Shown: positions 1 to 10,330 of the stretch, piece by piece
Layout: each line of letters begins with the position of its first letter
How positions within the stretch are numbered: the stretch's first letter is position 1
Assembly (NCBI GenBank): GCA_933228675.1
Contig: OW121741.1
Coordinates: 37,229,952-37,293,951, forward strand
DNA: 64,000 bases
From: Stomorhina lunata
Lineage: Eukaryota > Arthropoda > Insecta > Diptera > Rhiniidae
Direction: 5' to 3'
The notes under the pieces: generated by a model
The model's input: only the letters and a program-made list of their open reading frames with translations
What the model was told of the DNA's origin: nothing
Database searches by the model: none
Program-made: the position numbers and the translations under genes

Positions 1-379
1 AAAAACCGTCCCAATAAAAATTTCACAATGATGTTTTTTATTACAGTTGTCAACACGAGTCCAATATACATATACAATAGCTTTGTTGTTACACTCATAT
101 TCGTAAACACGTTAAAAACATTGGGACAGTAATTTGAGTGGCTGTATATGCATTTTTGATACGCTGGCGAATGTTGTCTAAGCATTTTTTGTATATACAT
201 TTTACATATTTTGAACGGAGTAGACTTTCAGAGGGCATTTTGTAAGGGGAGTATTCCTTAAAAAATTGTCGAATATTCGAATTTCTTGCTTTAAACAATG
301 TCTGCAGACAAAACTGCGAAATGAAATTAAAATAATGAAAACAAAATTATAATACCAACATAAAAGTGATATTTAAAGC
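1..379. other. AT-rich unassigned sequence
   Basis: I see no gene, RNA or recognisable repeat here. Short open frames on the minus strand have no family resemblance. The stretch ends at the TAA target duplication of the G1 element. Confidence 0.5.
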
Positions 380-1084
380 TAATGCTGTAAGCACAATCAC
401 GACAGCAGGCTACACGAACACCGACTACAAAAGTCGTTGGCTACTTTCGTAGCCTCGTAGTCAGTTAACAATTATTTTTAAGAAGGCAGCTACATTTGGA
501 ACGGCAGCTACATTCCGAAACAGATATTTATGAGTGGTGCCAATATCGCGTTTATAAGATGGACAAAGTAAAAATTTGTATATTGATTAAAATGACATAA
601 ACTCATTTTAGTAATTAACCTCAGATATCAACTGTTTCCCTTTACCTGATAGTATGTCTTAATCAAACAATTATTTAAAAAAAAAATTGTTGTGATCTCT
701 TATGATATGAGAGTTATGGGCTTTTTAAATTTCAAGAACTATATGGCATAACTTTAGAAGTTTATATTCGATATTAACTTTTTGGTATCAAACAAAAGCT
801 ACTGCAAGTACCTTTCAAGTGATATATATATTCCTCCGATTCATGATTGATTAAGAGCTCATATACTAAAAACTTATTTTTACAACTGATTTTTTTTTTA
901 AAATTCGCATATCTTAAGACAACATATATATAAGTATGATCTTTTAAATAATAAATTGTATACAGGACATACTGGGCTTTTATATATGAAGTGTGTGAGA
1001 TATTCTTAAAAAATTACTTATATTGAGGTAGAGTTTAATTAATATAAATTTGTATATTTTATATTTATCAGATATTATTATATA

Positions 1085-2329
1085 TCGGGTGTTTTTTATT
1101 GAGGTATAGAACTTTAAGTTGGCATCACTTTTTAAACTGGCGGCCATTTTGTCAGCTGTCAAGTGATTAATATTTAGTTTGGTTTGCCATTTCATCATGA
1201 ACAGGTTGACAAAAGAACAACGCTTGCAAATCGTGCAAATTTATTTCGAAAATAATGGTTCAGTTCGCGAAGTTTACTGCAAGCTCCGTCCATTTTATGG
1301 TCGACATAATCGTCCATCAGAGCAATTAATTCGGTTAACCATGGATCGTTTTCGTACTACGTTTACTCTATGTGATAATACGCATCCGCAGCGACGTCGA
1401 ACAGTGCGCACCGAAGAAACAATTGCCGCTGTAGAGCAAAGTGTTGAAGAGGACCCGAATGAATCGATTCGCCACCGTGCACAGCAATTGGAGCTTTGTC
1501 CATCAACTTTATGGAAGATTTTGCGCAAAGATCTTGGCTTAAAGCCGCGAGACCATGCAATGCGTCGTGATTTTGGTGTGTGGGCCGAAAATGAGATTGA
1601 TCTCGATGTTGATTTTCATCGCAAAATTTTGTTCAGTAATGAGGCTCATTTTTGGTTGAATGGCTACGTCAACAAGCAAAATTGCCGCATTTGGAGTGAA
1701 GAGAATCCACATGAGACCCTTGAGACGCCATTACATCCACAAAAACTGACTGTTTGGTGTGCTCTATGGGCTGGTGGAGTCATTGGGCCATACTTCTTCC
1801 GAAATAATGCTGGAGAGTCAGTTACCATAAATGGAGACCGGTATAGAGCCATGATAACCGACTATTTTGTTCCCCAATTGGATGGCATGAATGTGGATGA
1901 GTTGTGGTTCCAACAAGACGGCGCTACATGCCACACAGCGCACGTTACAATTGATTTATTGAAGGAAACATTCGATGAGCGCATAATTTCGCGGAATGGA
2001 CCTGTCAATTGGCCACCAAGATCGTGCGATTTGACACCACTGGATTATTTTCTTTGGGGATATGTGAAGTCGCTCGTCTACGCCAACAAACCAGAAACGT
2101 TAGGGGACTTGGAAGCCAACATTCGTGGAGTTATTGCCAACATACGGCCCCATATGCTCGAAAAAGTAGTTGAAAATTGGACCTGTAGAATTGGCACATG
2201 CCCGAAATCATATTTAAACATTAATGGCATAAAATTATCCTTCCAATAAAGCCAAATTGATGGACATTAAAACGATTTTCTTGTGTTTTATTTCAATTCG
2301 AAGTTCTATACCTCTAAAAAAACACCCAT
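1085..2329 (+). mobile_element. Mariner-like element copy 1 (DD41D type), TA target duplication
   Basis: Imperfect terminal inverted repeats of about 30 bp (outer part GGGTGTTTTTT, then GAGGTATAGAACTT) lie at both ends. TA dinucleotides flank them at 1083-1084 and 2330-2331, the target duplication of the Tc1/mariner superfamily. The insertion lies inside G1. A nearly identical copy is at 38687-39969. The single coding region at 1197-2249 fills most of the element. Confidence 0.88.
1197..2249 (+). pseudogene. Mariner-family DDD transposase, full-length frame but catalytically damaged
   Basis: Tc1/mariner superfamily transposase, which cuts and pastes its element at TA sites in the nucleus. 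The natural start is the ATG at 1197, giving 350 residues. The N-terminal ~115 residues hold paired helix-turn-helix DNA-binding motifs (QRLQIVQIYF, then STLWKILRKDLGL). The catalytic core follows, with WFQQDGATCH (Asp 241) and CDLTPLDYFLWGYVK (Asp 283). The spacing of 41 residues makes it a DD41D enzyme, as described for 'rosa' elements of tephritid flies. The first catalytic aspartate is Asn here (ILFSNEAHF, residue 148), while the second copy in the window keeps Asp. The linker after residue GL lacks about 11 residues, and a 25-bp deletion near 2193 changes the frame so that the usual C-terminus is replaced. The frame is open but very probably inactive. Confidence 0.9.
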
Positions 2330-3085
2330 TACATAAAATATGTAAATATTTGATAAGTATGTAAATTGTTTATAAAAATTATTTCAATAAATAAAGTTAA
2401 GTGGTTTAAGTCGCTCATTTATTTCAATATTCTATAGTGTTGACAGCACTAATTCTGTTACTGTCGCCAACAAAAATATAAATTAGTTTAATGTTGGCTA
2501 CAGCTACAACCAAGATATATGTACACGGTAGTTCCATTGTCACTTTTAAATTTAAAAATCACTATCTGACATATATAAGGATTATGACATTTGTGAAAAA
2601 ATAAAGCTACCATATATGTTTGGATTTGTTTTCAATTTTGTAAATATTGAATATTTTTGAAGCATATTCATTTTTTCATTGAAGTTATTTTTCTTCAATA
2701 TAAATATAAAAAAAAAAATATTATATATTGAATTTAAGAGAGCCTGGATCATAGAGGAATACTTCTAGACAAACATTATAACAATTACAAGGTCAAAAAT
2801 GTGTTTATATTGATATGCAAATTTGATGCCGTTCGATACTCAAAGCTGTGTTTTTAAAGAGTGGCAATATTTTTTCAAATATAAATATAAAAATGAAACT
2901 TCAAAAATCCTTATTAAAAATTTAGTAAGACTATTGGAACTACCTTGTACTTGTATCATGGCTACAACAGTAGTCGTGGTAGTCGTGCGCCTGTCTCGAC
3001 GCTAAAAAAATTATTCCCATTTGAATGTATGTATTCTAATTTAGACAGGTTGTAGCCCGTGGCCGTGATTGTGTTTATAGCATAA

Positions 3086-3624
3086 ATGTTAAAAAAAAAT
3101 ATGCTATAAAAGGGAAAATATGATAAAAAAAATAAGCTCTAAAAAGGAAAATATGCTCCCAAGGCTAAAATATGCACTAATAAGTCTAACTCAAAACGTT
3201 TAGTTTTTCTAAAACGGATAAATATCTTATCTAGGTCTTTGTACGAAGCGCACAGAAAAACATGCAATTGCATATTCCCTGGTTTCCCTGGTTATTATGT
3301 TTATAGTACATGTATGTTTGTCTCATTCTGAAAGCTAAATAGTACAACCAAATCCATTTGTAATTTAATCATTTTAACATTAAACTTGTGTCAATTTTCT
3401 TTTAGTTATGCCATTTAGTGTTTCATTTTCTTATTTTCTATGATTGTAACTGATTTTATATTTAATTTTTTATTTCATTCGTTCGTCAAAAAGAATCAAA
3501 TCTGAAGTTAACTCAAATAAATTGAATAAAGAACTTAAATCGTTAAATAATAGATCCATTACCTTCTTAGCACTTACAGACCAAAATTGTAGGGGAAGAT
3601 GAGTAAATTCTATTACTAAAACTA
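3086..3624. other. Unassigned AT-rich spacer
   Basis: I see no gene. The first 100 bases contain loose repeats of AAAATATGCT. The rest is unassigned. Confidence 0.4.
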
Positions 3625-3871
3625 CCCAGTAAAACTTTTCATTACCAAATAATGAGTTAAACAGTTAAACTATTGAACACGAACTACTTACTCATTCGCT
3701 GTTTAAGTCATTACATTAACATGGGGATGTCATTGGAGGCAAGTACTTACCAATTGCAGAAAAGTAATGACTTGGGTAAGCAATTTGAAAGCAACAACAA
3801 CAACAGCAACAACTTTTTTGTTGTTGTTTTATTAAAAACATATATTTTTAAACGAAATACAAATTTTTTTT

Positions 3872-3945
3872 CTGATCCCATGGGGGCTCGAACCCAGACC
3901 CTCCGACTGCTAGGCAGAGACTCTTCCACTGAGCTACTTCATATG
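3872..3945 (-). promoter_or_regulatory. tRNA-Ala-like segment with pol III box A and box B (in C1)
   Basis: On the minus strand box A reads TAGCTCAGTGG and box B reads GGTTCGAGCC. Both match the RNA polymerase III internal promoter consensus and are spaced as in a tRNA. The region between them resembles a tRNA anticodon arm with CTAGCAG in the loop, which would give anticodon AGC (Ala). The acceptor and T stems do not pair well, so this is a tRNA-derived, SINE-like module and not a functional tRNA gene. Near-identical copies are at 48596-48667 and 63423-63494. Confidence 0.6.
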
Positions 3946-4757
3946 TTGAAAACTTAGCAGCTTATAATTAATATAAGCAATTTTTATTTTTAGATCCAAA
4001 ATTATGTGAAAATAACTTTGTTTTTCCCTGCTTTTTTTTGCTTTGTTGTAATTTTTGGAAAAATATTTTTATACGATTTTTTGTAATTATTTTAAAACTT
4101 TTTTAAAATTATTTTAAAACTTAAACAATTTAAATCTTCTTTTTTGTATAAGTTTTTACATAAGATTGACTCTTACTTACTTACATGTTACAACCTGTTA
4201 AGGTCAAAGTCCGAGCATATTTTAGAATTCCATGGATTTCGATCTTGTGCGAATATTCTCCAATTTTATAGGCCAAGCTTTGAAAAATGTTTCTCTACTT
4301 GGTCTTTCTATCGAAGTTTCGGACATCCTCCTCTTACATTAGGTAGTGGGACATTTCAATTCTAATTTTATCCTCTTCATTGTATTTTTTTCAAGAGAGG
4401 GTTACTAGCCCGTAATCCTAACCCATTTTTATCGATCTTATGGAACAACTCTCGGAACATGTTAACTCACAATATTAATGGGTGTTAAACTAGCTCCCCG
4501 GGTGATACCATGAGGAGGTGTGTGTCCACAGTTGAGATGAAGGATGACCCAGATAAGTTGGGCTTACCAAGTTAAGACCAATTAGAATCGTGTTTGGTAT
4601 TCAACATCCCCTACATAAACATCCCCTACATGATGGTATTTTTTCATTAACGTGAGTTAGTTTTACAAATTTTTTTTACAGAAGATAATATTTAAGTTCT
4701 TAAAATTCAAAAATCATTTAAAAAGACTCTTTTAATACAAAAAAAACTAAAAAAAAT

Positions 4758-4825
4758 GTTGCCCTTGGTGGGATTTGAACCGGGGCCATTCAGTTTAAAT
4801 TACCATCTTAATTACAAATAAGTTC
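4758..4825 (-). promoter_or_regulatory. Second tRNA-like segment with box B (in C1)
   Basis: On the minus strand the segment reads GGTTCAAATCCCACC, a perfect box B, followed by a T-rich stretch that could terminate pol III transcription. No convincing box A is seen upstream. The same segment recurs at 49484-49550, 61477-61525 and 62170-62240. Confidence 0.4.
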
Positions 4826-4921
4826 TTCTGTAATAACTTATTATTTATTCGGATGGTATGTTGTAGTCGTTACAAGGTAACCAGTTATCAGAGTACTTGT
4901 CATTACCAAAGTTTTGCTGGG

Positions 4922-5607
4922 TATAGTTTCTGGCTATTTTGTATTGGTGGTGGTGGTGTCACATGGCCCGGTCATTTGTGCTTGCAGTGTTGAAATTTTT
5001 ATTTAATTTACTTGATATAATTTTAATGCCCCGAGGATATGTTATAGTCATCATTAAATATATTATCAACAAAATTCTTGTTTTTATGGCAAAACATACA
5101 ACCATTAACAAACTTATATTGACGCTTAAGAATTTAATTTAAAATAAATCCTTATTTAACAATTGTTTCATTAAATTCCCTGAAAAGTTAATTTTTGTTT
5201 TTATTGGCTTAATTTTTGTTGGTTTAAGAAATCTTGGCTAAAAATAAAAGTTAAATGTTCTTTCATGCATATTTATTGACATTTAATGTGTTAATGAACA
5301 TGTTTAAGTTATTAACAAGTTTCAAAACTCAGGTTAATAAAAGTCATCAATCATTTGATTAATAAGTACTTCGGAAAAGTTTGTAACGTATTTTACAAAT
5401 ACCATAGAGATAAATGCTAAATATATGCCTATTTAAGTACATAGATACATTAATATGACTTTAGTCTGCCTAACCCAAACTGAGGAAATGTCTAAAGATT
5501 TGGATATTTGATTTAAATTAACTTTCAGTTCTAAGTTATTTTATGGTGGCGCTTATGAGGAAAAATAGTGCCACCTACAACAAGTTTCCTTTCACATCAT
5601 AGTTCGA
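4922..5607. other. Unassigned spacer between C1 and G2
   Basis: AT-rich. I see no gene, no RNA gene and no repeat shared with the rest of the window. Confidence 0.4.
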
Positions 5608-6098
5608 TTATGCTATAAACACAATTACGGCTACAGGCTACGGACTACAACCTGTCAAAATTAGAATACACGCATTCAAATGGGAATACATTTTTTAGCG
5701 TCGACATAGCCACACGACTACCGACCACCGTTGTAGCTGTAGCCAACATTAAACTTATTTCTATTTTTGTTGTCGACAATTTAGTGCTGTCAACACTATA
5801 GAATATTGAAATAAATGAGCGATTTAAACCACTTAACTTTATTTATTGAAGAAAATTATTATATATATCGTTACTTTAATATAGAAAATAATAAAGAAAA
5901 GATAATATAGAAAAGACCTAACTAATATTTTTCTTACATTACAGGAGAGGAAAAATAAACTAAATAAAATCTTAAGTTTTGGAGATACAGACAGTTTTTA
6001 AACGCAATTTTTTACTAAATTCTCTGAAGGATTTAATGCCATAATAATGTTTATTGAAATCCAAATATTTTTATAAAATTACATAAGATAAGGTTTTA

Positions 6099-7670
6099 AC
6101 AAGTAAGAGTGTTATATTCGGCTGTGCCGAATCTTATATACCCACCATCAAGTGTTAAATTCAGAGACATGGTGCAGTTAATTCAAAATCTGCACCAAAA
6201 CTGAAAAAAATTGCTAAGCTAATTGGTATTGTTGGTAAAACCTTTGGACTAAATTCGGTTACCGTAGCTTTATAGTTCAACATTTAAAAATATTTTAGTG
6301 GTTTGCCCAGTATTTACTTTGATCAAAATTCGGTCTCATAACCGGGTATAGTTTATGTTAATAAGTTGTTAAATACTTTTCGTTGTGATTAATATGTAGT
6401 TAGGCTAAACACGTTAATAATAATACGGCAGGTCCATATATTTCGTTATGAGTTCCTAATGCATTCATCATATATAAAGTCTGGGCTGAACATTGATTGA
6501 TGCCTATATAATTTCATAGGTGCAGTCTTAATATAATGAATGTACCTCCAAATCTTTTTGATTGTAGATATAAAAAGGGGATGTTATATATATAAGAATT
6601 ATAGCCAAATGTTGACCGATTGTAACAAAATTTTACACACTGGCTGGTATATATATAGAGCTTATTCTTACAAAATTTAGTGACCATAGCTATCATAATT
6701 TAATAGGTTTTAACTGGCCTTTGCTAAAATTTTTGGTTTCCGTAAGTGTTTTTTATATGAAAGCTAAAGTCAAATATGGACTGATTCCTATAAAATTTGA
6801 TAAACTGATCAAAAATTGCATAAAACTTCCCTATTTTAAATTTAATCGTCATAGCTATTACAATTGTATTCAATTTATCAGCACTAATGTGTTTCCCGGG
6901 GCGGGGTTATATGGAAGCTCTAACTAAATTTGAACCGATGTTGTCCATTTTCAACCCACATCTTTTTCAAGATATCCAAAATACTTTTGTAAAATTTTGT
7001 CCCTCTAGCTCTTTTCGTTAAGGCTCTATCGTGCTTTTATCTGACGGACAGACGGACATAAACAACCTTTCCTTTATGTATTTTTGTGTTTCCATAAGTT
7101 TTTTATATGGGAGCTATGGTCAAATGGTGACCGATTGTGACGAAATTTTGCACACTGGCTGGCATTAATATAAGACTTTCTTGTGCCAAATTTAGTGGTT
7201 ATATCTGTTATACTTAGTTATTAGATTTATTGGCATTTAAGTGTATTTTGGGTGAAATTTAGGCTGTTTTCGTAAGTTTTTTGTATGGGAGCTATGGCTA
7301 ATGTGAACCGATTTCGATGAAATTTTATATGCTGCCTTTTTTGTCATCATAACTGTTATAATTTGTCATTTATTAGCAAATAAGCGATTAGCCTAGACGA
7401 GGTTATACGGGAGCTATGGTCAAATGCTAACCGATTTTGTCCAATTTCAATACCAAAATTTTCTCATAGATGAAGAATGTTTTTGCTAAGTTTCAGTTAG
7501 ACGTTATCGTGATTTCAACAGACAGACAGACGGACATAGCTCAATCGTCTTAGAATTTCATAAGGATTCAGAATATATATCGTTTTTGATTTTTGAGCCA
7601 ATATTAAGGAAATTACAAACGGAATGACAATCTCAATATACCCCCCATTCTTTTTGATGGTGGGTATAAA
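6099..7670 (+). mobile_element. B1: complete B-family repeat, mini-me / Helentron-derived type
   Basis: The element starts ACAAGTAAGAGTGTTATATTC followed by a stem-loop (TTCGGC-TGT-GCCGAA). It ends with TTGATGGTGGGTATA, which is inverse to TATACCCACCATCAA close to the start. The body is made of diverged ~190-bp units that share 'GGGAGCTATGGTCAAATG' and 'CCGATTTTGACGAAATT'-like phrases. Near the 3' end are a short (GACA)n tract at about 7521-7536, a conserved core of ~35 bp and a short TA run. This arrangement of (GTCY)n, core and (TA)n is that described for dipteran mini-me elements, later grouped with Helentron-associated DINE/HINE repeats; the match is by structure only. No coding sequence is present. 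Confidence 0.65.
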
Positions 7671-7783
7671 AAGCCTTTCTATATTAAAGTAACGATATGT
7701 TGTTTAATGATATGCGCATTTTTATAAAAAAAAGTCGGTTGTAAAGTTTTTAGAATATGATCTCTTAATCAATTATGAATCGG

Positions 7784-7819
<36 letters not shown>

Positions 7820-7979
7820 AAGGTATTTTTAGTAGCTTAATATCGAATACAAACTTCAAAAGTTATGCCGTATAATATAATTTATACTATAAGAGATCAC
7901 ACCAAAATCTTTCTATAATAATTTTTTGATTTAGACATACTATCTGGTACAGGGAAACCGTTGATATCAGAGGTTAATT

Positions 7980-8018
7980 CTTCTGTTATCCTTGACTCCC
8001 AGTGGAGCAAAGGGCCTC
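7980..8018 (-). mobile_element. 39-bp tail-only RTE LINE insertion with 9-bp target duplication
   Basis: AGGTTAATT occurs at 7971-7979 and again at 8019-8027. Between them the minus strand encodes EALCSTGSQG then a stop. This is the end of an RTE reverse-transcriptase ORF and matches the end of the RTE fragment at 17320-17360. G1 lacks this insert at the equivalent position, which supports a true insertion. It appears to be an extremely 5'-truncated retrotransposition. Confidence 0.6.
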
Positions 8019-8248
8019 AGGTTAATTACTAAAATTAATTTATGTAATTTCTATCAAAATATAAATTGTTATTTTGTTTAAGTTATAAACGCGACATTGG
8101 CACCACCCATAAACAGCTGTTTTGGAATGTAGCTGCTGTTTTAAAAATAATTAAGTAGCTGACTACCAGGCGACAAAAGTAGCCAACGACTTTTGTTTTC
8201 AGCGATCGTATAGCCTGTTGTCGTGATTGTGTTTACAGCATTAATCTT

Positions 8249-8403
8249 TCTCCGCTGTCGTTTCTTAGTGTAATGTTCCAAACCGGTGTTGTTTGAACCT
8301 ACCTTGGCGTTTAAGTCGCCCAGTTTCAAAGTAATATTACAATTTTGTACATTGCTGTTCATGCAACTGCTTAGTACATCGTAAAATCCATCTTTGTCGT
8401 TTT
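8249..8403 (-). pseudogene. RTE-type LINE endonuclease fragment (middle of domain)
   Basis: Minus-strand translation gives DKDGFYDVLSSCMNSNVQN, then LKLGDLNAKVGSNNTGLEHY. This resembles the AP-endonuclease domain of RTE retrotransposons around the catalytic GDxNAKVG motif. That domain normally nicks target DNA to prime reverse transcription. Only about 50 residues remain. The next part of the same domain follows at 8408-8524 on the opposite strand, so the element was broken and partly inverted. Confidence 0.7.
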
Positions 8404-8407
8404 CAGA

Positions 8408-8524
8408 GCGTTACTAAAAACCAAATTGATCATATTTTGATCAACTCTAAGTGGCGATCATCTGTACTTGATGTACGCATGAGGCCAGGAGCAGATATAA
8501 ACAGCGACCATCATTTAGTTATAT
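8408..8524 (+). pseudogene. RTE-type LINE endonuclease fragment (C-terminal part)
   Basis: Plus-strand translation gives KNQIDHILINSKWRSSVLDV, then RMRPGADINSDHHLVI. It matches the C-terminal end of the RTE endonuclease domain, including the catalytic SDHxLV motif. It abuts the minus-strand fragment at 8249-8403 head to head. No downstream reverse transcriptase is attached. Confidence 0.7.
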
Positions 8525-8699
8525 ATTTTTTTGTATGGGGTGCGGAATATTTTAAAGATATGAAATAGTTTTCATTATGTGAGATTCGACTCACTAAACC
8601 ACCTTCCCATTATTACTTCACGGGTCTGATTAGCGCTTACGCTACTTCATGGTTTGCTTCAGCTCGTGTGCGCTCTTTTCGTATTCCTTCTTCTTGTTT

Positions 8700-8975
8700 T
8701 AGCAAATTATTAATTTCAGTTATAAGGTGTAACCTACTACTAGTAGCCAATTTCTTTCCGAATGTAACATTACGTCTATGATGTTGCCAGGTGCTATTGC
8801 GTATCCTACTTCGCTTTCTAGTAGGTGTCGTTCGGTTTCAAATCTAGGGCATTTGAAGCCCACATGCTCTGCATCTTTTAGGAATGAGCATATTGCGCAA
8901 TCTGGCGACAAGTCGTGCCCATATTTAAATAAATATCTTCTGAATCCTCCGTGACCTGACAAAAAATTATTTTGT
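8700..8975 (-). pseudogene. LINE C-terminal cysteine-rich domain (R1-like), fragment
   Basis: The minus strand encodes FLSGHGGFRRYLFKYGHD, then CAICSFLKDAEHVGFKCPRF and an ENW-containing tail. This is the CCHC-type C-terminal domain seen after the reverse transcriptase of R1-like and related non-LTR retrotransposons. About 85 residues are recognisable and the upstream RT is missing. The natural terminus is near 8720. Confidence 0.65.
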
Positions 8976-9359
8976 TTATTTATTGTTGTTTGTTTATTGT
9001 TGGAATTAATTTGAAAAAATTTGATAAATAGGGGCTCAATATACATAATAGTATTGACATTGTTACTCTACATAAGAAAGTCCTGCTACTTTGTCTGGGT
9101 CTACCGACATTAGGCATTATTCTAGCACTTCATTGTACACAATATTTCGAAGTAATGGAAAGGTCAGATGACATTTCGTTCCTTCGTCGGTGTTATACCA
9201 TAAGGTTCTATTTGTAAAATAGCCACCGATTATTCTAATATATAGTTGGAGACTTCTTAACGTTGAAGTGGTATATTTATTTGGTTCTATCCCGCGCTTT
9301 AATATCTATCTATCTACATCTCTATTTTCTTTTCAGGAGCTTTATATTTTTCATTACAA

Positions 9360-9690
9360 ATACTGCCAGGCTCTTCGATATGGTCATCAAGCCCATACTA
9401 ACGTATGGCGCGCTTTTTTGGTGGCACTCGACAAAGCCATTCAGCTCTCTCTTATGATTACCGGTGCCATTAGAAGAACTCCTTCCAAGACACTCTTTGT
9501 TATGCTTAACTGACTGATGGTTAGGGAAGGAAATCTAGGTTTATCTAAAGCATCAATAGTACTCTGCTCATGAGTCCTAGGCAATACTTGGGGCTTATAC
9601 CCTACAAATATTGCCCGGCTCGAGATGGTCGTCAAGCATATACTACGTATGGGGCGCTTGTTTGGTAGCACTTGACAAAGCCATTCAGCA
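9360..9690 (+). pseudogene. LINE RT thumb-region fragments, tandemly duplicated
   Basis: Near 9360-9440 the plus strand encodes TARLFDMVIKPILTYGALFWW. After a frame change, MITGAIRRTPSKTLFVMLN follows to 9511. Both phrases are typical of the region C-terminal to the RT active site in R1/I/LOA-like LINEs. A second, shorter copy of the same stretch follows at about 9597-9690 (ACGTATGGGGCGCTTGTTTGG). The fragments carry frameshifts and stops. Confidence 0.6.
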
Positions 9691-9804
9691 AGCTTCTATT
9701 TAAATACTTATCTACTTTCCTCTTATATATAAGGCAACCAAGTTGCTAAGATATCACAAAATAGAAAAGTTTCTAAAATATCACTTAATATACTACAGAC
9801 ATAT

Positions 9805-10330
9805 TTGTTTTTGTCCGGCCGCCATAAAATTCCTTCAAAATATCTGTTTTCTCTCCCGAATCCAGGGCATCTCTCAATGAAATGGCGAGACATTTTATGG
9901 GTTCGCGGTCATAATAACGTGCCTAGCAACATTACTACGGATAAACTTGCTAAAACTGGTGTTGTTTTCAGTCGGAAAGATGTTGAGCAATTTATGGGTT
10001 TGGGGCTATCCGTTTCCAAATCGCTAATAAAACAATCTCTATACGGCTCAGTCCAGAACACTTGGTTCACCGAAACCACTTGTTCAGTTTCAAAGCAAAC
10101 ATGGCTCATTTAAATAAGATAATAAACTCTAAAAAATCTTGGTATCTTTAAATCGCCACCGACTTGCAATTTGATCTCAACGTTCATAGGGCACTGTGTT
10201 TTTGGGTTGCATACCAGAAGACTTAATCTTATTCTTAATCTTAGTTGTCATAACTTCCATATGGAAGAGATATTCACTTATAAGGTATACCTCCTTTGTC
10301 ACTGCCCCGTCGTAGCAAATATATGGGATT
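9805..10330 (+). pseudogene. LINE RNase H domain plus C-terminal zinc knuckle, broken
   Basis: To 10111 the frame reads WVRGHNNVPSNITTDKLAK, which is the C-terminal third of a retrotransposon RNase H domain. It is followed by a linker with QSLYGSVQNTW. After a stop and frame shift, 10150-10330 encodes IGHCVFGLHTRRLNL, then HNFHMEEI and LLCHCPVVANIW. This matches the GHC/CxxC/HLLCxCP C-terminal module of RNase H-bearing LINEs (I/LOA/Jockey-like). RNase H would remove the RNA template during target-primed reverse transcription. It is a dead fragment. It may belong with the RT piece just upstream, which has the same orientation. Confidence 0.7.

Larger units (their letters stand above)
383..3082. 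mobile_element. G1: TIR DNA transposon with TAA target duplication, PIF/Harbinger-like, non-autonomous
   Basis: The element begins TGCTGTAAGCACAATCACG and ends with the inverse of TGCTATAAACACAATCACGG, so the terminal inverted repeats match for about 30 bp. TAA sits on both sides (380-382 and 3083-3085). A second copy (G2) in inverse orientation is flanked by TTA. A 3-bp TWA duplication is the hallmark of PIF/Harbinger elements; that assignment is inference because no transposase is present. Without the nested mariner (1085-2329) the body is about 1.45 kb. Inside the TIRs both ends carry diverged blocks rich in GTAGTC and GGCTAC. Confidence 0.6.
3625..4921 (+). mobile_element. C1: 1.3-kb TIR element carrying two tRNA-like modules
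   Basis: The ends are CCCAGTAAAACTTTTCATTA and the inverse of CCCAGCAAAACTTTGGTAAT, giving inverted termini of about 14-16 bp. A closely matching copy, C2, lies at 48353-49647, and several partial copies lie at 61369-63731. The interior has an (AAC/GTT)n hairpin near 3793-3830 and two minus-strand tRNA-like segments. No transposase is encoded. I see no clean target duplication for this copy. The superfamily is unknown. Confidence 0.6.
5611..8240. mobile_element. G2: second PIF/Harbinger-like TIR element, TTA target duplication
   Basis: Terminal inverted repeats begin TGCTATAAACACAATTACGG (left) and TGCTGTAAACACAATCACG (right, inverted), with TTA on both sides (5608-5610 and 8241-8243). G2 is the inverse of G1. 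Sequence at 7700-8240 matches the reverse complement of about 383-960, and 5611-5870 matches that of 2400-3082. The interior holds a complete B element (6099-7670). A further inverted pair of ~23 bp brackets it (5864-5886 and 7677-7699), suggesting another layer of nesting. A (TA)n run lies at 7787-7817. Confidence 0.6.

Noticed and set aside
1295..1560. Minus-strand frames inside both mariner copies
   Set aside because: Antisense shadows of the transposase coding region.
3872..3945. Functional tRNA-Ala gene
   Set aside because: Boxes A and B are intact but the acceptor and T stems do not pair, and the copies move with a transposable element.
3673..3957. 94-codon frame in C1 (and its partner at 48401-48598)
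   Set aside because: Spans an AAC microsatellite and the antisense of the tRNA-like segment. Small indels between C1 and C2 change the frame, so it is not conserved as protein.
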